64,000 nt of DNA from contig NC_134989.1 in NCBI RefSeq assembly GCF_050947335.1, positions 4,271,501 to 4,335,500 on the forward strand, given 5' to 3'. Origin of the DNA: Megachile rotundata. Taxonomy: Eukaryota > Arthropoda > Insecta > Hymenoptera > Megachilidae. The notes beneath the pieces are model-generated. The model was not told the origin of the DNA and made no database searches. It worked only from the letters and a program-made list of their open reading frames with translations. Below are positions 24,011 through 36,900 of the stretch, piece after piece. The position numbers were made by a program, and so were the translations under genes. Numbering within the stretch: position 1 is the stretch's first letter; the number at the start of each line of letters is the position of its first letter.

Positions 24011-26089
24011 AAGCCGTAACATTCGCAAGAGTTCCCAATAAAAAGAAAATGGTTCCAGAAGAAACGTCCATGTGTAGATCCATAACTTTTTCAGAGGAGT
24101 CATCAAGAAAGGCAGGTCGATTTACCAAGACTTTCGATCATGCTTTTCACTGGACGATGTAATAATTCAGTCGGATCACGCGCGACGAGTTCATTTTCCT
24201 CGATGAAAGAAACGCGAGCGAATCGAATCACCAGTTTCGACTCATCTGCAGCAAACCCAGCAGCTTATTGGCTCGAGGAAAATCCACCGAGGGAAACAAT
24301 TAAGGGGACTAGGATCGTGATACATGGTCTCGTTACCGTTGCTACCATATCGAGGTGTTGGAGTACGTGTGTGAAACTTTCGTCAATTAACCGGCGAATC
24401 GAGCCATAAAAGGAACAATCCCTGGCTGATGCGTGACCAATTAGAAAACCCAGATATAACGACGAGATGGGCCAGTTCACGGTACGGAATTGATTAATAT
24501 CGAATCGTTAAAATTTATGGTGGCAGAGAATCGATTGTCGACACAGTTATCTCTTGTTACTATTAGTATTAGGTTGTTGCTTAAATAGCCGCTTCACGTT
24601 TCAATTGCAAATTTTCAACACCGATCGATATCCCAATTTGCTATTACTATCTATGTAATAGGAAATCCGAAACACTAACGGCCATAGTAATTAGTACTGC
24701 TCATGCAACGACATAATTCAAACAGTGCGCAAACTGGAGACATGTGAATATTTAGTTGTCTTTTCAATTTGAATACTTGACATTTTGAAATTTGTACATT
24801 TTTTAAATTTTTTATTTTTCAGTGTTGTACTTTTCAAATGTTTTGAATTACAGTTTCCTTTACTCTTATACTTTCAAATTGACTAATTTTTAAATTTAAT
24901 ATGAATATTTGAATTCAGCTGCTTTCATATTAAGAAAACAATACAGTGATAAATATACAAGAGATGAAACATTAATTTATATTATAATTATTCTTCATCT
25001 CAACAAAAGCATCTCAATAATTTCTGTAAGTTAAAATAAGAAATCTAAGATGCGCCATTTTAACACATTCCGTAAAATGTTCAAATAGAAGTAGACTCGT
25101 AAAATAATTCCCCATAAAATAACAAAATAAATCTTATAAATTATCATACCATTTATGAAGCACTTACAAATATAAAAAATCAAGCCTAACTCGCTGCCTA
25201 TTCATCTTTATCATCTTCGAATTGTATAATACATTTTATGGAACAATTTTTCTTCTCTCCCCTCGCAGCCAGAAACAGGAAGATTCCTACAAGAAAAACA
25301 TTGACTACTTCTATTTTTCTCGCTTCATCATCTCCCGTTCATTTTTCTTCGTGAGCAGAACAAACGTACGAGGTGTTCGATGCTCGACGATCCGAAATTC
25401 CCTCGGCATGATTCAATTTTGAAATTCCCCGCGCAATAAACGAATCATCAGAGTTCACTTGTGCCGGGCGAAAGTTGAAACCTGAACTGAATAAAAAATG
25501 TCGTTGCGTCGCGAAAGATGTGGCGGTGCGTTTGAAGCGTTGAAACAGCGGCGAAAGTCGGCATGGAAATTCGAAATCGTAGCCGTTTCGAAGCCAGGAT
25601 AATCCGAAGTGGCCACAATACAGCAGTTGATGTATGGTGGGTTGGACAGGGCATTGGTCAACCTGACACGGATATATTGCACGGCCTATATTACTACTTC
25701 AGTTTGGACTACATATCTGCTTGTCTACTAGCAACGTTAGCGGCCTCCTATACATCTGCACTCCATGTTCCCGTGAAATATTCTCGACAAATGAATAATT
25801 CCCGAAGAGAAATGGATTATCGCTTTACCACGGAAATTCATACAATTTTGCCACTTTTTCCTCGCTTTTATGCGGGAACATGTGGATTCCTTTTTATCCG
25901 ATTAGAGTACCGAATTGACGATGTGGAAGATGCAGGCATCGTTTGATGATAAAATGGAAAGTACAGCGGGAAGTAGAATAGCTGTTGAAGAATGTGTAGC
26001 GAGTACATTCGGGTGCAACGCAGGCTGAATTGAATAGGGATATACATATATGTGAACTTTTCAACTACTCAAATTTATCAAATATTACA
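24011..26089. other. Two islets in AT-rich DNA, no gene assigned
   Basis: 24060-24500 and 25250-25990 are GC-richer, stop-poor islets. Frames: 24140-24409 (+), 24265-24480 (-), 25448-25654 (-) and 25563-25946 (+, 127 codons). None has a recognisable domain, and opposite-strand frames overlap. 24501-25220 is AT-rich. Confidence 0.45.
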
Positions 26090-26690
26090 AAGTCAGTACT
26101 ATATAATATGACAATTTTTAAATTCTAAAATTTTCATTCTTTTGATGTTTCTGAATATTCAAGTTTCGGAAATTATGAGTTTTCGAGTTCTTCAATTTTT
26201 CAATTCTTTAATCTTTCGAACATTTCAAATTTTCAAATTTCGTTGTCCCCAAATCATTAAATCCTAAAATTTGTCGATGCCTGTAGGAGTTTCATATCCC
26301 TAAACCAACATATTCATAGGTTTCCGTATTTCGAGACCAAATATCCTTGAATTCCAATATTACTACATATTAATGTCACTTTATCCCAATATTCCTACAT
26401 TCGAATGTTCCCATATCCCAATACGTATAGATCGCAATATCCATAGATGTTGATATCACTTCATACCTATATCTCTAGATCTCAAAAGTGTAAAGTCTTC
26501 ACTTTCCTAGATTTTCATATTTGTAGGTACAGAAATTTCTTCTTTCTCATATCTTTGTATCTCCCAATTCTTAGGGTTCCAAATTCCTAGGTCCTAAAAT
26601 CACTGTGTACCATAATTCATCGTTAAATCCTGAATTCCCGAATATTCCACCCATTTCTAACTTTTTAAATTAGAAAAAATCGTGAAAAAT
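26090..26690. repeat. Degenerate 8-bp tandem repeat, C-type strand
   Basis: ATATCCCA, ATATTCCT, AGATCTCA and AATTCCTA-like units recur. The block is more CATATCCCA-flavoured than others, so it probably derives from a different octamer variant. Confidence 0.65.
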
Positions 26691-29509
26691 CGATGAGTGA
26701 TTAAAACTCCATCTCATTCTCCTGGTTGCCTGGAAAATTCTTGACTACATATAAATTCTCCGTTAACATCCACAATAAAATGTCTGTTAACAAATTATAT
26801 CAAGCAACTAAACTATTAAGCTACTAAACAACTTTTTCAGGATCTCTAAAGTCTATCGAACATGACATAACTGCAAATTTTTAAGCAGAATTTGCTCCAA
26901 ATATTTAATTCGTTGCATGATAGCATTATCTACTCATGCAATTTCCGTCCGCGTCGAATCTGCTTAACCTCGATGTCAAATTTAAGATTCCGAATCAAGT
27001 ATTCCATTATCAGCGCAAATTCGTTCAAACTACCGTGATGAACAGGACCTCGTAGCACTAATTCATGTATCCATTATCCTATGCTATCAGTCGGCCGTAG
27101 ACTGGCCACGTATCAGGCTCGACGTAGAAATTTAATTAACCGTAAGAATGGAATCGAAGGTTGACCGTAACGGTGCAGCGTCTCGAATCCTTGGCAAGGA
27201 TCCAGCCACGAAAATCGTCTTAGCAGTTGGCTGGTCCTGGACCAAGTAGCAGGAAAAGACAGCAAGAAGGAAGGAAGAACAGGAGGAGGTAGCCTATGGT
27301 CTTTAGCGTTCAGGTAGGACAAGTCTAAGCTTTCCACGACCGAAGTCCTTCGGTTGTTCCACCCCCATCCTCTTCCTTCTCGTCCTTGCTGCTGAACTTC
27401 GCAGCGAAGGACGCAAGGTTCCAGACTTCTGCGAATGGTAGGGGTAACAAGAAGCATCTCGTGATTTAGTGCATGATCACGAGGTGCTTCGTACTAAAAA
27501 TCTGCTGAGAAGCTGAGATAGTGGTGAAACGGAAAGAAATGAGTCCGATGATTTTTAAGGGAGGTGGCAAGTATTATACATATACAGACTATCCTGTTTT
27601 AGTTGACATATATAATTACACATATAATTTGGAAATTAGAACATTGAAAATTTGGAAAATAAAAACATATGAAATTTCAAATTTCCAAGCCTTCTGTAAT
27701 TCAAACAATTTGATTGTGATATTTTCTGCTAAATATTCGCATAATTCAACCAAAAAATATGTAAACCGAAATATTAAAGGTATTTATCCAAACAACGCTA
27801 CTAAGTTCCGCAGAAAATGCTAGAACGCGGTATCCGCATTCACGAACTGACTGTCCATTTTCCTATGCTTTACACCAGCCATTCCCCTGGCGGAAAACAG
27901 ATACGGAGTGGTAGCTTGAAAGCTGGCTGGATCGTTAAAAGTCTCCAATTACCGGGTGAAGTCGCGAACCTCTCTGAGGAAGATTGTCTGCAACTGCAGC
28001 TTGCACTGCAATCGCACCACGTTTTGTACCTTGGAACGATGCAACCCTCGAAACTTCCACTCGTCCCTTGCTCGGCTTGCTTTCTTTTCCTCCTCCTGTT
28101 CTCCTTCATTTACGATCGTGCCTTGTAATTGGCGACGACATCGACACTTTTCGTCAAATTCGCTAGAAAGAGTTCTATTTAAGGAAATTCGCTGTAAAAC
28201 ATTTTAAATTGTTGTTATTCGTTAACGGGATTATGGTTACAATTATAAAGTCTTTGTATTAATCCTTCGAAGATATTTTGCTGTTGTCAGATAATTAAAC
28301 TTAAAACTTTTCAGTTTAAAGATTTGCATAATTCATTTAAGATTACTATCTTTCTATTGTTAATTGTCACTGTTGTTTTCTTAATAAAAATACCCTAAAA
28401 CAAAGTCTTTAAGATCATGTACGTATTTGTTGACGACAAATAAATCATTGACTCATTTCCTATTAGAAACATCATAACATTTTTATCGACCCCAATATTG
28501 TACAACATTTTAATATTTTTGAGATTTATCAACGCATGACAGTGTATATGTGTATGTGCTCGTATGCATAGTATGTAAATTCTGCCGCATATCCATGTGT
28601 ATGTAATATTTATTACATCCTGAAAGAAAGGAAATACTTATTATTCCCTCATCCTATATTTCAACCAATATCATCAAATAACGTTTTACTTCCCCGTTCG
28701 AAATCAGTCATTCAATATAGCAAAATAAAGCTCAGATACACCGCTACCCGAATTCTGTCAAAGACATTTCTCATTTTATTGCTAATAAACAGCGGGCCTT
28801 TAGCTCTGCCAATCTGTTTCACAAACGAAGCTCTGTGTCTCCGTTCAATGATCGAAAGCTTCGCTGCGAGATTGCATACAGGAACAAAGGCCAGACGAGA
28901 CTCGCGGTGTCAGCCTCTATGAACTATTTATAACGGATTTGTTACACGATCGTGAGCCTCGATAATAAATCGAGTTCAACGGGTGAAAGGTTCGACGGGG
29001 ATTCATCCGCAAAAGACAAAAGAAAAAAAAGCTTGGGTGAGCCTTAATTGCGAATGGTCAGAGTCTTTCAGGAAGCCGGATATATGCTATATATACAGAA
29101 GATACCGGTGAAACTGATCCTTCCGTTTAATAGCATCGATTCGGGCCCACCTATCGCAGGAAAAGTCGACTGGTTCGAGTGGGCACGATCGTTAAATCCC
29201 CGACCTCATCGACGACTTAACCATCCTCGAAGGTGGAAGAGATAGTGGCCATTCAACCGGTTGAATTAACTCGTTGCCCGAACTGTTTCGACCCTGCTAG
29301 ACGAGCCCTTTTATTAGGAGACCCGTTGGAACTGACATTTCCCATTAAACTTTTGCTGTACTCGTCACATCCTCGTCATAATTCGATGTTGTCCTGGGTT
29401 ACTTTAATCCGTAACATGATTTCAGTGTTTACATAGAGCAGTTTAGTGGGCAATGAGGGCAGTGTGCATGGGTGGGACGTACTGAAGAGTAATGGTGGAC
29501 GGTCTGATT
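26691..29509. other. Several CpG-containing islets, no gene assigned
   Basis: Islets lie at 27040-27500, 27820-28140 and 28730-29450. Frames include 27113-27457 (-, 114 codons), 27817-28128 (+, 103 codons), 27870-28109 (-), 29048-29245 (+) and 29233-29436 (+). Overlap on both strands and the lack of domains argue against coding. AT-rich stretches lie between. Confidence 0.45.
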
Positions 29510-30060
29510 TGTAGTTTGGAAATTTAAGAATTTGAGGTTTTTATGTTTTTAAATTTTGTGGTAATTTAGATTTATATATTTTTGAATTTTTAGATATTTT
29601 GATTTATGTACTTTCGAGTTTTTAGATATTTATTTAGATTTATATATTCTTGAATTTTTTAGTGTTCCATTTTGTAGGTTTCTGAACTTTTAAGCATTTA
29701 AATTTATATATTTCCACATTCTTAAATATATGAATATATATGTCTGTGGGTTTTTAAATACTAAAATTAGTATATTTTTGAATACTTAAGTATTTAAAAT
29801 ATATTTATGTATTTCTTTGTATATTTTTGTATCATTTAATATTTACATTTTTTTACTTCTGAATCCTGAAATATTTAAATGTATGCATTCCTGAATTTTT
29901 AAATATTTAAATTTGTATCTTTTCACACGATCAAGTATATAAAATTTGGAATTTGCAACCTTCAACATTGCAAACGTTTAACTTTAAAAATTTCGAACCT
30001 CTAAACTCATCTCTAAATTTGCGAATTTCTAAATTTAACAGTACTATAGGTTTTAATGTA
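29510..30060. repeat. Degenerate T-rich tandem repeat of the 8-bp class
   Basis: TTTTTAAA, TATTTAAA, TTTATATA and TTTTTGAA-like octamers with few G or C. This is an AT-richer, more decayed member of the class. Confidence 0.55.
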
Positions 30061-31245
30061 AATTTAATGTAAATGTAGTACAAGCTTGATATGATATTAG
30101 AACATCTTTACGTCGCGGCGGCTTGCAAAACTCTGTCCGGCATGCGTGCAGGTCTGCACACGTCGAATAAACAAACGACAATCGCTTCGTCGAAAAACTC
30201 CCCCAACCTTGCAAAATACGTTGTATACCACTTCACGAACTACGTCACTCCACCCACAATACATTGTATGTTTCCTCTCAAATTATGCTACATTCTCTAC
30301 AGTACATATTATACATCTGATATTGTCAAAAAATATTAATAACCTTGAAACCATATCAGTACTAATCCTTTGAAATCCCCATAGCAAAAGCCAACACAAA
30401 TGATTAAAACGCAGAAAATGAACAATTAAATTGATTTTGTAAATTCAGCAAAAAGCTCTCAAACATTAAAACAAAGAAATAATAGAAATTGACAACCAAC
30501 TAATGCTACACAGAAATTTCCTTCCAATTTTAGCATATACCATACTTACATTAGACATCTAATTGATAATGACAATTAGCAATAATTACACAGAACTGTT
30601 ATAATCGCAAGAATAGAGAACATTATCCGCAATGAGCGTCAGAAATTGCATTCAAACAAGTATGAACGAATCTAATTGGTCCATTTCCAGTCGTTATCGT
30701 AAGCAGCTTTGATTGCTCTTTTGGCCCACAAAGTTATTATTATCTAGCAATTCGTATAGTCGATCGAAAAAGAAACGTATTTTCTATCAAATCGAGAACA
30801 TCAGAAATTCTATAGATTTTTCGCTGGTGTATTTCTCAAAAGGGTCCAAAAGCTAGCAATTAAAGGAGGATAAATGCTTCTTGAACGAACGAGGAGGGTA
30901 AATTGACTGAGGAAGAGAAAGACCTGAGATGCATCGTTTTCGTTCAACGGCTCTAATGATTTCTCTCATTAGGCAACCTTATTTAACACAGCAATGCGCA
31001 ATCGAGCTTGATTAATTGCGCTTGTCGTCTTCGATTATCCCGATTCGTGGCGATTCTCTGCCTTTTCCTTCTTCGTAAAATAAACACCTTGCTAAACAAC
31101 CGGATGCTTCGCGTATTTCTCCCAGCGAATTCCTTGAATCTTGATTCGATTAGATTTGTTCAGCTGTGTACTTATTCGTCTTCATAAATTGATGTTGAAA
31201 ACTAATACTGTAAATTGTTTTATTGTTTTGAAGCGTTTAGCGTAC
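30061..31245. other. No gene seen
   Basis: A GC-richer patch at 30110-30270 and another at 30660-31150, without recognisable frames. Frames at 30091-30339 and 30146-30373 (+) are short and overlap. Confidence 0.5.
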
Positions 31246-31510
31246 GCACTTTTTAATTGATTTCAAATGTCATAAATCATAAAATGGGTAAGTTATTTGC
31301 TGCTTTTGTTTAAATAATAATATTGATATTAGTAGAAATATTAATTGTGTAAAGTTATTACCTTATATGTTGAAACTCCTGTAGCACTTTTTAATTGTTA
31401 ACAAGTGTTTACATTATTAAAATGTGTAAGTTGCTTGTTGTTTTTGTGCAAATAATAGCACTGTTGATAATAGTATTAATAATTTTAATTGTATAAAGTT
31501 ATTATTTTGT
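31246..31510. repeat. Two-copy diverged tandem repeat, 138-bp unit
   Basis: GCACTTTTTAATTG starts at 31246 and 31384. Both copies share AAAATGKGTAAGTT, then TTTTGTNNAAATAATA, and end in AATTGTRTAAAGTTATTA. Confidence 0.65.
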
Positions 31511-31611
31511 ACAATTATTATTTCTTATTATAGTTATATAAGTGTACCAAAATTTTCCTCACACAGATATGCAGTGTTCAACTGCAGGATGTAGATTTAA
31601 TATACCTTACA

Positions 31612-32609
31612 GGTAATATGGGGATATGTATCAATTTTTTATACTTGCATTATTTCTCGAGAAAGTTCCTGTCTTTTTCGATGGAAAAGCCAATTACAAC
31701 ATTGCAAAAGGCACCGCAAACCATAACACTTCGTCCGCCGAAATTTCTCTTTGAAAAGTATTATGGTTCTTTTCGAAGATCTCGCCAATATGAATTATAG
31801 CCGTTCGGACGATCAAGATTAAATTTTTTTTCATCCGAAAATATAACCTTATTATCAATGATAGAAGTTTAAGTAAATTGGTGTAAAAAGATTTTAACTG
31901 TAAGGTTAACTTACGTTTTTCCAGTCGCGATGCATGTTCGCTCAAGCGTATTCAAGCCTTGGAAACATTATGCCGTGGTAGAAGTTTTGGTCCAGATTTT
32001 AATTTCTGCCTCACCATGTTAGGATTACTTTTCAAAATTCAAAATTAAGTTGAGTTCCTTTTTAATTTGGTTACAGCTGTTTTGGATGTTACTGACTGCT
32101 TTTACAATTGCTCGTTCGGTACGGAGACTCAATTTTTTCTTTGAACCATCCTTTTCATTATTGCCATAATTAACGGAATTATTTAAGAAAATCAAAACAA
32201 CTTTATGTAAGCACCCTAGCCTACGAGCAATTTCCCAAACACTAATTTTATTAACACTAATTTCTCCTCTTTGGTCAAATATCTACCACGTGGCATTGTT
32301 CAACAAAAGAGTATTGTCAAATTTTAATTTGTATTTTAATAAGAATGTAATTATTTAGCTACAGTGAGTTTGTAGTTGAACTGGATGGAGAGAAGTTAAT
32401 TTAATAACATTGGTGCTATAGTTACGTAACGAGCCAAAATCACATTTTCGATTATATCGTTCCTAATAGAAGAGCAACTGCAATGAGACTTAATATAAAA
32501 TTTATTGCGACCCATCCATTTCATCTCTTGCAATTGATTTTTTGCATTTTAACTTGGAATTACAGAACAACTAAAATAGTAGATGATGCTATAGTTATGC
32601 ACCGCAGTG
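31612..32609 (-). mobile_element. Decayed Tc3-like (Tc1/mariner) transposon
   Basis: The right end (5' end of the element, which reads on the minus strand) is CACTGCGGTGCATAACTATAG inward from 32609, followed outside by TA (32610-32611). A related subterminal motif (GTGCTATAGTTACGTA) recurs at 32412-32427 in the same strand sense as the end motif; paired subterminal sites are known in Tc3. The matching left end was not found, so the left boundary near 31612 is a guess. The coding relic lies at 31650-32296. Confidence 0.6.
31650..32296 (-). pseudogene. Tc3-like transposase relic, broken
   Basis: Minus-strand translation starts MPRGRYLTKEEK at 32296, the typical N-terminus of Tc3-type transposases. 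It continues with a helix-turn-helix segment WEIARRLGC (other frame), then IFSDEKKFNLDRPNGY around 31833, which carries the first catalytic Asp. It then passes KRNFGGRSVMVCGAF and ends at a stop at 31650. Several in-frame stops and at least one frameshift interrupt it. The second Asp and third acidic residue are not seen, so the C-terminal third is missing. Function is therefore lost. Family assignment rests on these motifs only. Confidence 0.75.
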
Positions 32610-32611
32610 TA

Positions 32612-34352
32612 TGTATAACATGAAAACATATATCGAAACGTGTTCTACCATGTACCATACAATGGTCTTCAGGTCAATCCAAGTTCAAAAACAAAAGAAA
32701 TGATGATGATGATGATGATTAGTGTTATGGGCATCGACTGCCATGGTCATTAGCCCAACAAAAGAAACACTTCAAATATATCCTACTACTATTACTCACC
32801 TATTACTCCCGATATTTCTCCTTGATATGTTTACATTTCATGTTCAACGTGACTTCCATTAGCTAGAATATACTTATGGTAGCTTTGTGTTATCATTAAG
32901 TTTCGGTGTAGCTGCCAGATTGTTTCTATTACAAAGTGTAGAGAATTGTTCCAGTATTATTTTAGAAGTTTGGTGATATTCTTGTACGATGTATTTTTAT
33001 TCGAGACGAGAGAAAACGAATATGGTATTTATTACGAACGCGGTAAAAATAAAAGACGCAACATGGTAAAATACGGAAAATTTCCAAATAGAGTAGTAAG
33101 TAAAAGTTTGTTTTAATGATCAAATATTTGGATAAAACGAGTTCCGTAGAGAGTAAAAAATACAATATCTGTAAATTTTATTGGAAGCAAAAAAGTTGGA
33201 AGTTTCGTGTTACATCATACCAATAGAAAAGTCATAAATATAAAAATTAACTTTGTAAAATTCTTGTTACTATTACTAATAACAAAACACCATGTGTTTC
33301 AATTAAACCTTTAATTGGTTCCTTAAAATGACAGCAGTGATTTGAACAGTAGAATCATGAAAAACATAAAACGTTCGCAATGTCGTCGAAATCAGAGGGT
33401 TGTAAAAGTGGTGGACAGCACTCGGCGGATTATTTTGATCGTAAGCGGAGCTATGAAAGTAAGTTTCCGGCACGGTTTTAGTGGCGGCGTAATATCGCTT
33501 TATGATTGATATTGTCATTATCTAAAGCCGCGATCGCATCAGAAAAAGTCGAGGGAAGTGGAGAGGAGTTGCACGTTGAACGACTTCTCGAGCGCGCGTG
33601 CCGAACAGGAGGATCGTAAAAGACTTTTACGAAGCCAGCTTCCGGAACGATGGGGCGTAATCTGCGAGGAGTTCCCCGCGGGTTCGACCTCCATTATGCG
33701 AAGAAACCCGTATGGATTTCGAAATGTGCCCGCATAATTCGATGGAATTTACCGTCATATCTTCCCGCGCGATATTGCACGATTGAATGTCCTCGATTAA
33801 TCTGTAACTTAATTAGTAAATTAGTACGTTGACCTTGCGTGAGGTCGCAGGTACTCCGAAGTGCCATGTTAGGGTCAAGTTCAACCCTTTAATCCCTTGG
33901 CTTATAACATGGAGTCAGATTCGTGACACGTTACAATTCAAATATGACAAACCTAAATCGTATTTGAATAAAGATCGATGTTAGGGTTTGGTCGAGCCCT
34001 GATTATTGCACTTCGTGCCGTCTAAAGTCTACATATATGGAAACGTAGGACCACCCAATGTTTTTACGGATTGGGGCCGTATAGAAACACTCACTGAATT
34101 GTATTAAAAATAGTTTTTAATAAAGACGTGGGTGTGTGTATATATGGAGGTTGTGTGTGTGTGTGTGTGTATTTTAGTGTGTCGAAGTGTTCAAATGTTC
34201 CTAAGTATTAAACTAGTTATGTACTATATTAACTGAACTTTGTACTAATCTCTATCTATACTGTCTTTCTATCTATGCTGTTGAATCTGAACTGTTGGCT
34301 ATCTGTTCTGTTGTCTGTCTAACAAAATTGGAAATTTCGACATTCGTTAACA
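32612..34352. other. No gene seen; (TGA)n and (TG)n microsatellites
   Basis: A (GAT)n run lies at 32701-32719 and is followed by a GGGCATCGACTGCCATGG palindrome-like stretch. 33540-33840 is a CpG-rich islet with a short frame (33650-33832 +). At 33870-34010 ATGTTAGGGT occurs twice about 100 bases apart. (TG)n lies at 34152-34170. No gene could be supported. Confidence 0.45.
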
Positions 34353-34412
34353 CCTCTGTTCTCCCTTCTATTGCGCCCTTAGCGTGGTACTTTTCTAGAA
34401 GGGGAACAGAGG
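34353..34412. other. Imperfect hairpin with 16-bp stem
   Basis: CCTCTGTTC then CCCTTCT on the 5' side pair with AGAAGGG then GAACAGAGG on the 3' side, leaving one bulged base and a loop of about 27 bases. It lies in an isolated GC-richer patch (34350-34470). Whether it is transcribed is unknown. Confidence 0.55.
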
Positions 34413-34444
34413 CTTGTTCGGGGGAGGACGGCATTCCGGGGAGA

Positions 34445-34463
34445 ATCTGGGTTTTTCCCAGAT
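34445..34463. other. Perfect 7-bp hairpin with T5 loop
   Basis: ATCTGGG-TTTTT-CCCAGAT, directly following the 60-nt hairpin within the same GC-richer patch. Confidence 0.55.
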
Positions 34464-36624
34464 CACATGTGCAAATATTTCTAATGTCAAATAATTAGAT
34501 AGTGAGTCATTTTTATTTTGATTAAATGTAGTTGAATAATGAAATACTTTACCCTCACAATATTGAGTCTAAATGTTGTGTTTGAGAGATATTTCTTTCT
34601 TTGATGCATCGCAGAAATGATAGGCTATTACATCTATTAATTTTCGTAGCCAAATACGGGTAAGCTAAATTATTATATCTTTTAGGAAGTATTTCGTGCA
34701 TATAGTGTGCTGGTTCAAACAAACAAATATTTTTTAAACAGTTTCGCTTTTCTTTTGTTTCAGCGAACTAAATAAGTCATAGTATATGTAAAAACTGTGA
34801 AATCTCATAATATTATTTTCCTAGCATTCATCATGGAGCTACAAAAAAAGATAATAGCATTATCTTTAAACCAGCTTAAAATAAAGTGAACTCATAATTT
34901 TGAGCAGTGTTTTTTAAATTAATACAACACATATGTTTTATGTACTATATACCATATTACGTTAAATTTCAGTTCTTCGTCGCTCATTTGAATTTAAATT
35001 TTAATTTGTCTCCTTATTTGCTCTGTAAATAATACTATAAAACAGTACAACCGTGGAACACGTATTTCTTCCCTTACATTACATTTATTGTAGGTCACCT
35101 TGTTCCTCAAGTAAATAAATAAATAATCTGCCCGAAGTGAAAATGCAGCAAGACTCTTGCTCGCAGGGTCCTCGATTTATATTTGGCTAACATCGAGTAA
35201 ATTCCAAAATTTATTTAACAGTTTACAAAGTCGTCCATTTAATCTGAATGGTTACAGTTGTAAGAGCTGAACACGGTAATGTTGGCGGATTAAAAATTGA
35301 AATCGTGCCTTTGAAAATACCAAGTGACAAAAGCTACGGAAGCTGAGGTTCGAGCGTAACTCGATGTGGATGCTCTCGTGAATTTTGTAAGAGCGTAAGT
35401 CCCAGCGCGTTCCCATAGAGTCTTCTCTTCGAAGAAAACGTTCCATGAACGACACAGAATCGGGACACGAAGAGTTTGCCCTAATGGGAACCGTAATTGA
35501 ATTACCCCGTGCCTTGGGGTTCCATAAATTTACCATCGACACACGGTTAGAAGCATCTCGGCCACTCTTGGGATGGCCAATTAAGGTGTTATGGTAACGC
35601 GGCTTTATGGACTTACCGTGGATTCGCGCTGGAATCCATTAACGGTACCGCAATTATTCCTGTTACGGATGACCCAGTAAACGAAGATTCGCGAGGTCGA
35701 AATTGAAATTCACCAAGGAATTGTATTTCCCCTGCTGCAAAACGTTCGTCTGGATCGCGAACGCGTTTGGCGAGGAATATGAATTTCATTCGGGGTGGAT
35801 TACGGATGGTTTCACGTTTACTTTCGGTTTGCTATTCACTGCAGCGGTTTTTCGACATTTGTGAACTTCCCAAATGTTACGCACATTCATTTATGAAACC
35901 TTGCCACCTTATTTACTATCTGACTGAATATTCATTTATCTCATTTTGGTGGCGGACAGCTCACTGTTTAACCAGTTAACCGCGTTTGACGTGTACACGT
36001 CAATCCAAAATATGTGTATACGCGTTTTGTAAAATAAAAAATTACCGTTGATTATAAAAGCTCGAAATTTCAATAAGATATATGAGTGGTATTTGATGAT
36101 ACATTTGCTTTATACTGCCGATGGAAGTGTAATATATGTATTTTAGTGTATTTTATCAAAAAAAATTGATTATTCTTTTTGAGTCATTGAATATTTTCAT
36201 TATAATGAATTAGTTTTTACAAACTAAATTCATCATTTTTCCCATTCTTTCTCTTTTTAGCTTTTCTTGTTTATAAATTTTATTATTTTTTGAAAATTTT
36301 TAAGTTTTTGATAACAATAACCTTTTCAACGATATATTGTGAATTTTGTATCTTCTTCGTTTTGCTTCACTTTTTTCGTATATTTTATAATAGGATCATT
36401 TTTTATAAAAATAAAATAGTTTGCATACTTCATTTATATAATTTAATAATATATTTTGTACGTTTTTATATCACATTTTATTTATATATGTAAATAAAAT
36501 TTATTAACAAATAACAAAATAAAATTTATTTTGACTTTTAAACATTTTTTTTATTTAAAGTAAAATAATTAAATTCATTTATGGTGCATCCTTCTGAAGT
36601 GAAAGGTGAATAAATGATATATCG
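34464..36624. other. Islet at 35240-35960, otherwise AT-rich
   Basis: 35240-35960 is GC-richer and stop-poor, with frames 35252-35542 (-, 96 codons) and 35767-35979 (+). No domain was recognised. 35980-36620 is very AT-rich. Confidence 0.45.
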
Positions 36625-36900
36625 TGTAACAATAACAAAGACTTTATTGCTGAGTCGAAATGCGCGTGCTTTTTAGAATGCCCTTTCCGTTGCCTCTTGA
36701 GCCTACCCCCGCAAGCACGGGGGAAAACTCAAGAGGAGAAATCCCGTAAACAAGCGGCGACGGGACATCATCTGGTTGGCGAAAGTTTCATTGTCTCCGG
36801 TACCTGGACATTTCACAGGCCCGGAAACATCGCCTTTGTAGCGACGAAAAAACCAACGCTGCTCGCTATACTTCGTTTACTTATTTTTACATTGTAATAA
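36625..36900 (-). mobile_element. Possible LTR 3' end on the minus strand
   Basis: Read on the minus strand, the stretch ends CAATAAAGTCTTTG then TTATTGTTACA at 36625. A polyadenylation signal shortly before a terminal TGTTACA is typical of an LTR R-U5 end. The opposite end, target duplication and primer site were not found, so this is tentative. It also contains the hairpin at 36693-36736. Confidence 0.3.
36693..36736. other. Two-tier GC hairpin
   Basis: CCTCTTGAG pairs with CTCAAGAGG (9 bp). Inside it CCCCCG pairs with CGGGGG around a CAAGCA loop, with short unpaired spacers between the tiers. Such compact structures occur in retroelement leaders and some structured RNAs. Its role is unknown. 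Confidence 0.6.

Noticed and set aside
31694..31945. 83-codon minus-strand frame
   Set aside because: It is out of frame with the Tc3-like transposase motifs (FSDEKKFNLD, KRNFGGRSVMV) that occupy the same bases.
33670..33690. B-box-like GGGTTCGACCTCC, considered as part of a tRNA
   Set aside because: No A box or acceptor stem could be fitted upstream and downstream; no cloverleaf.
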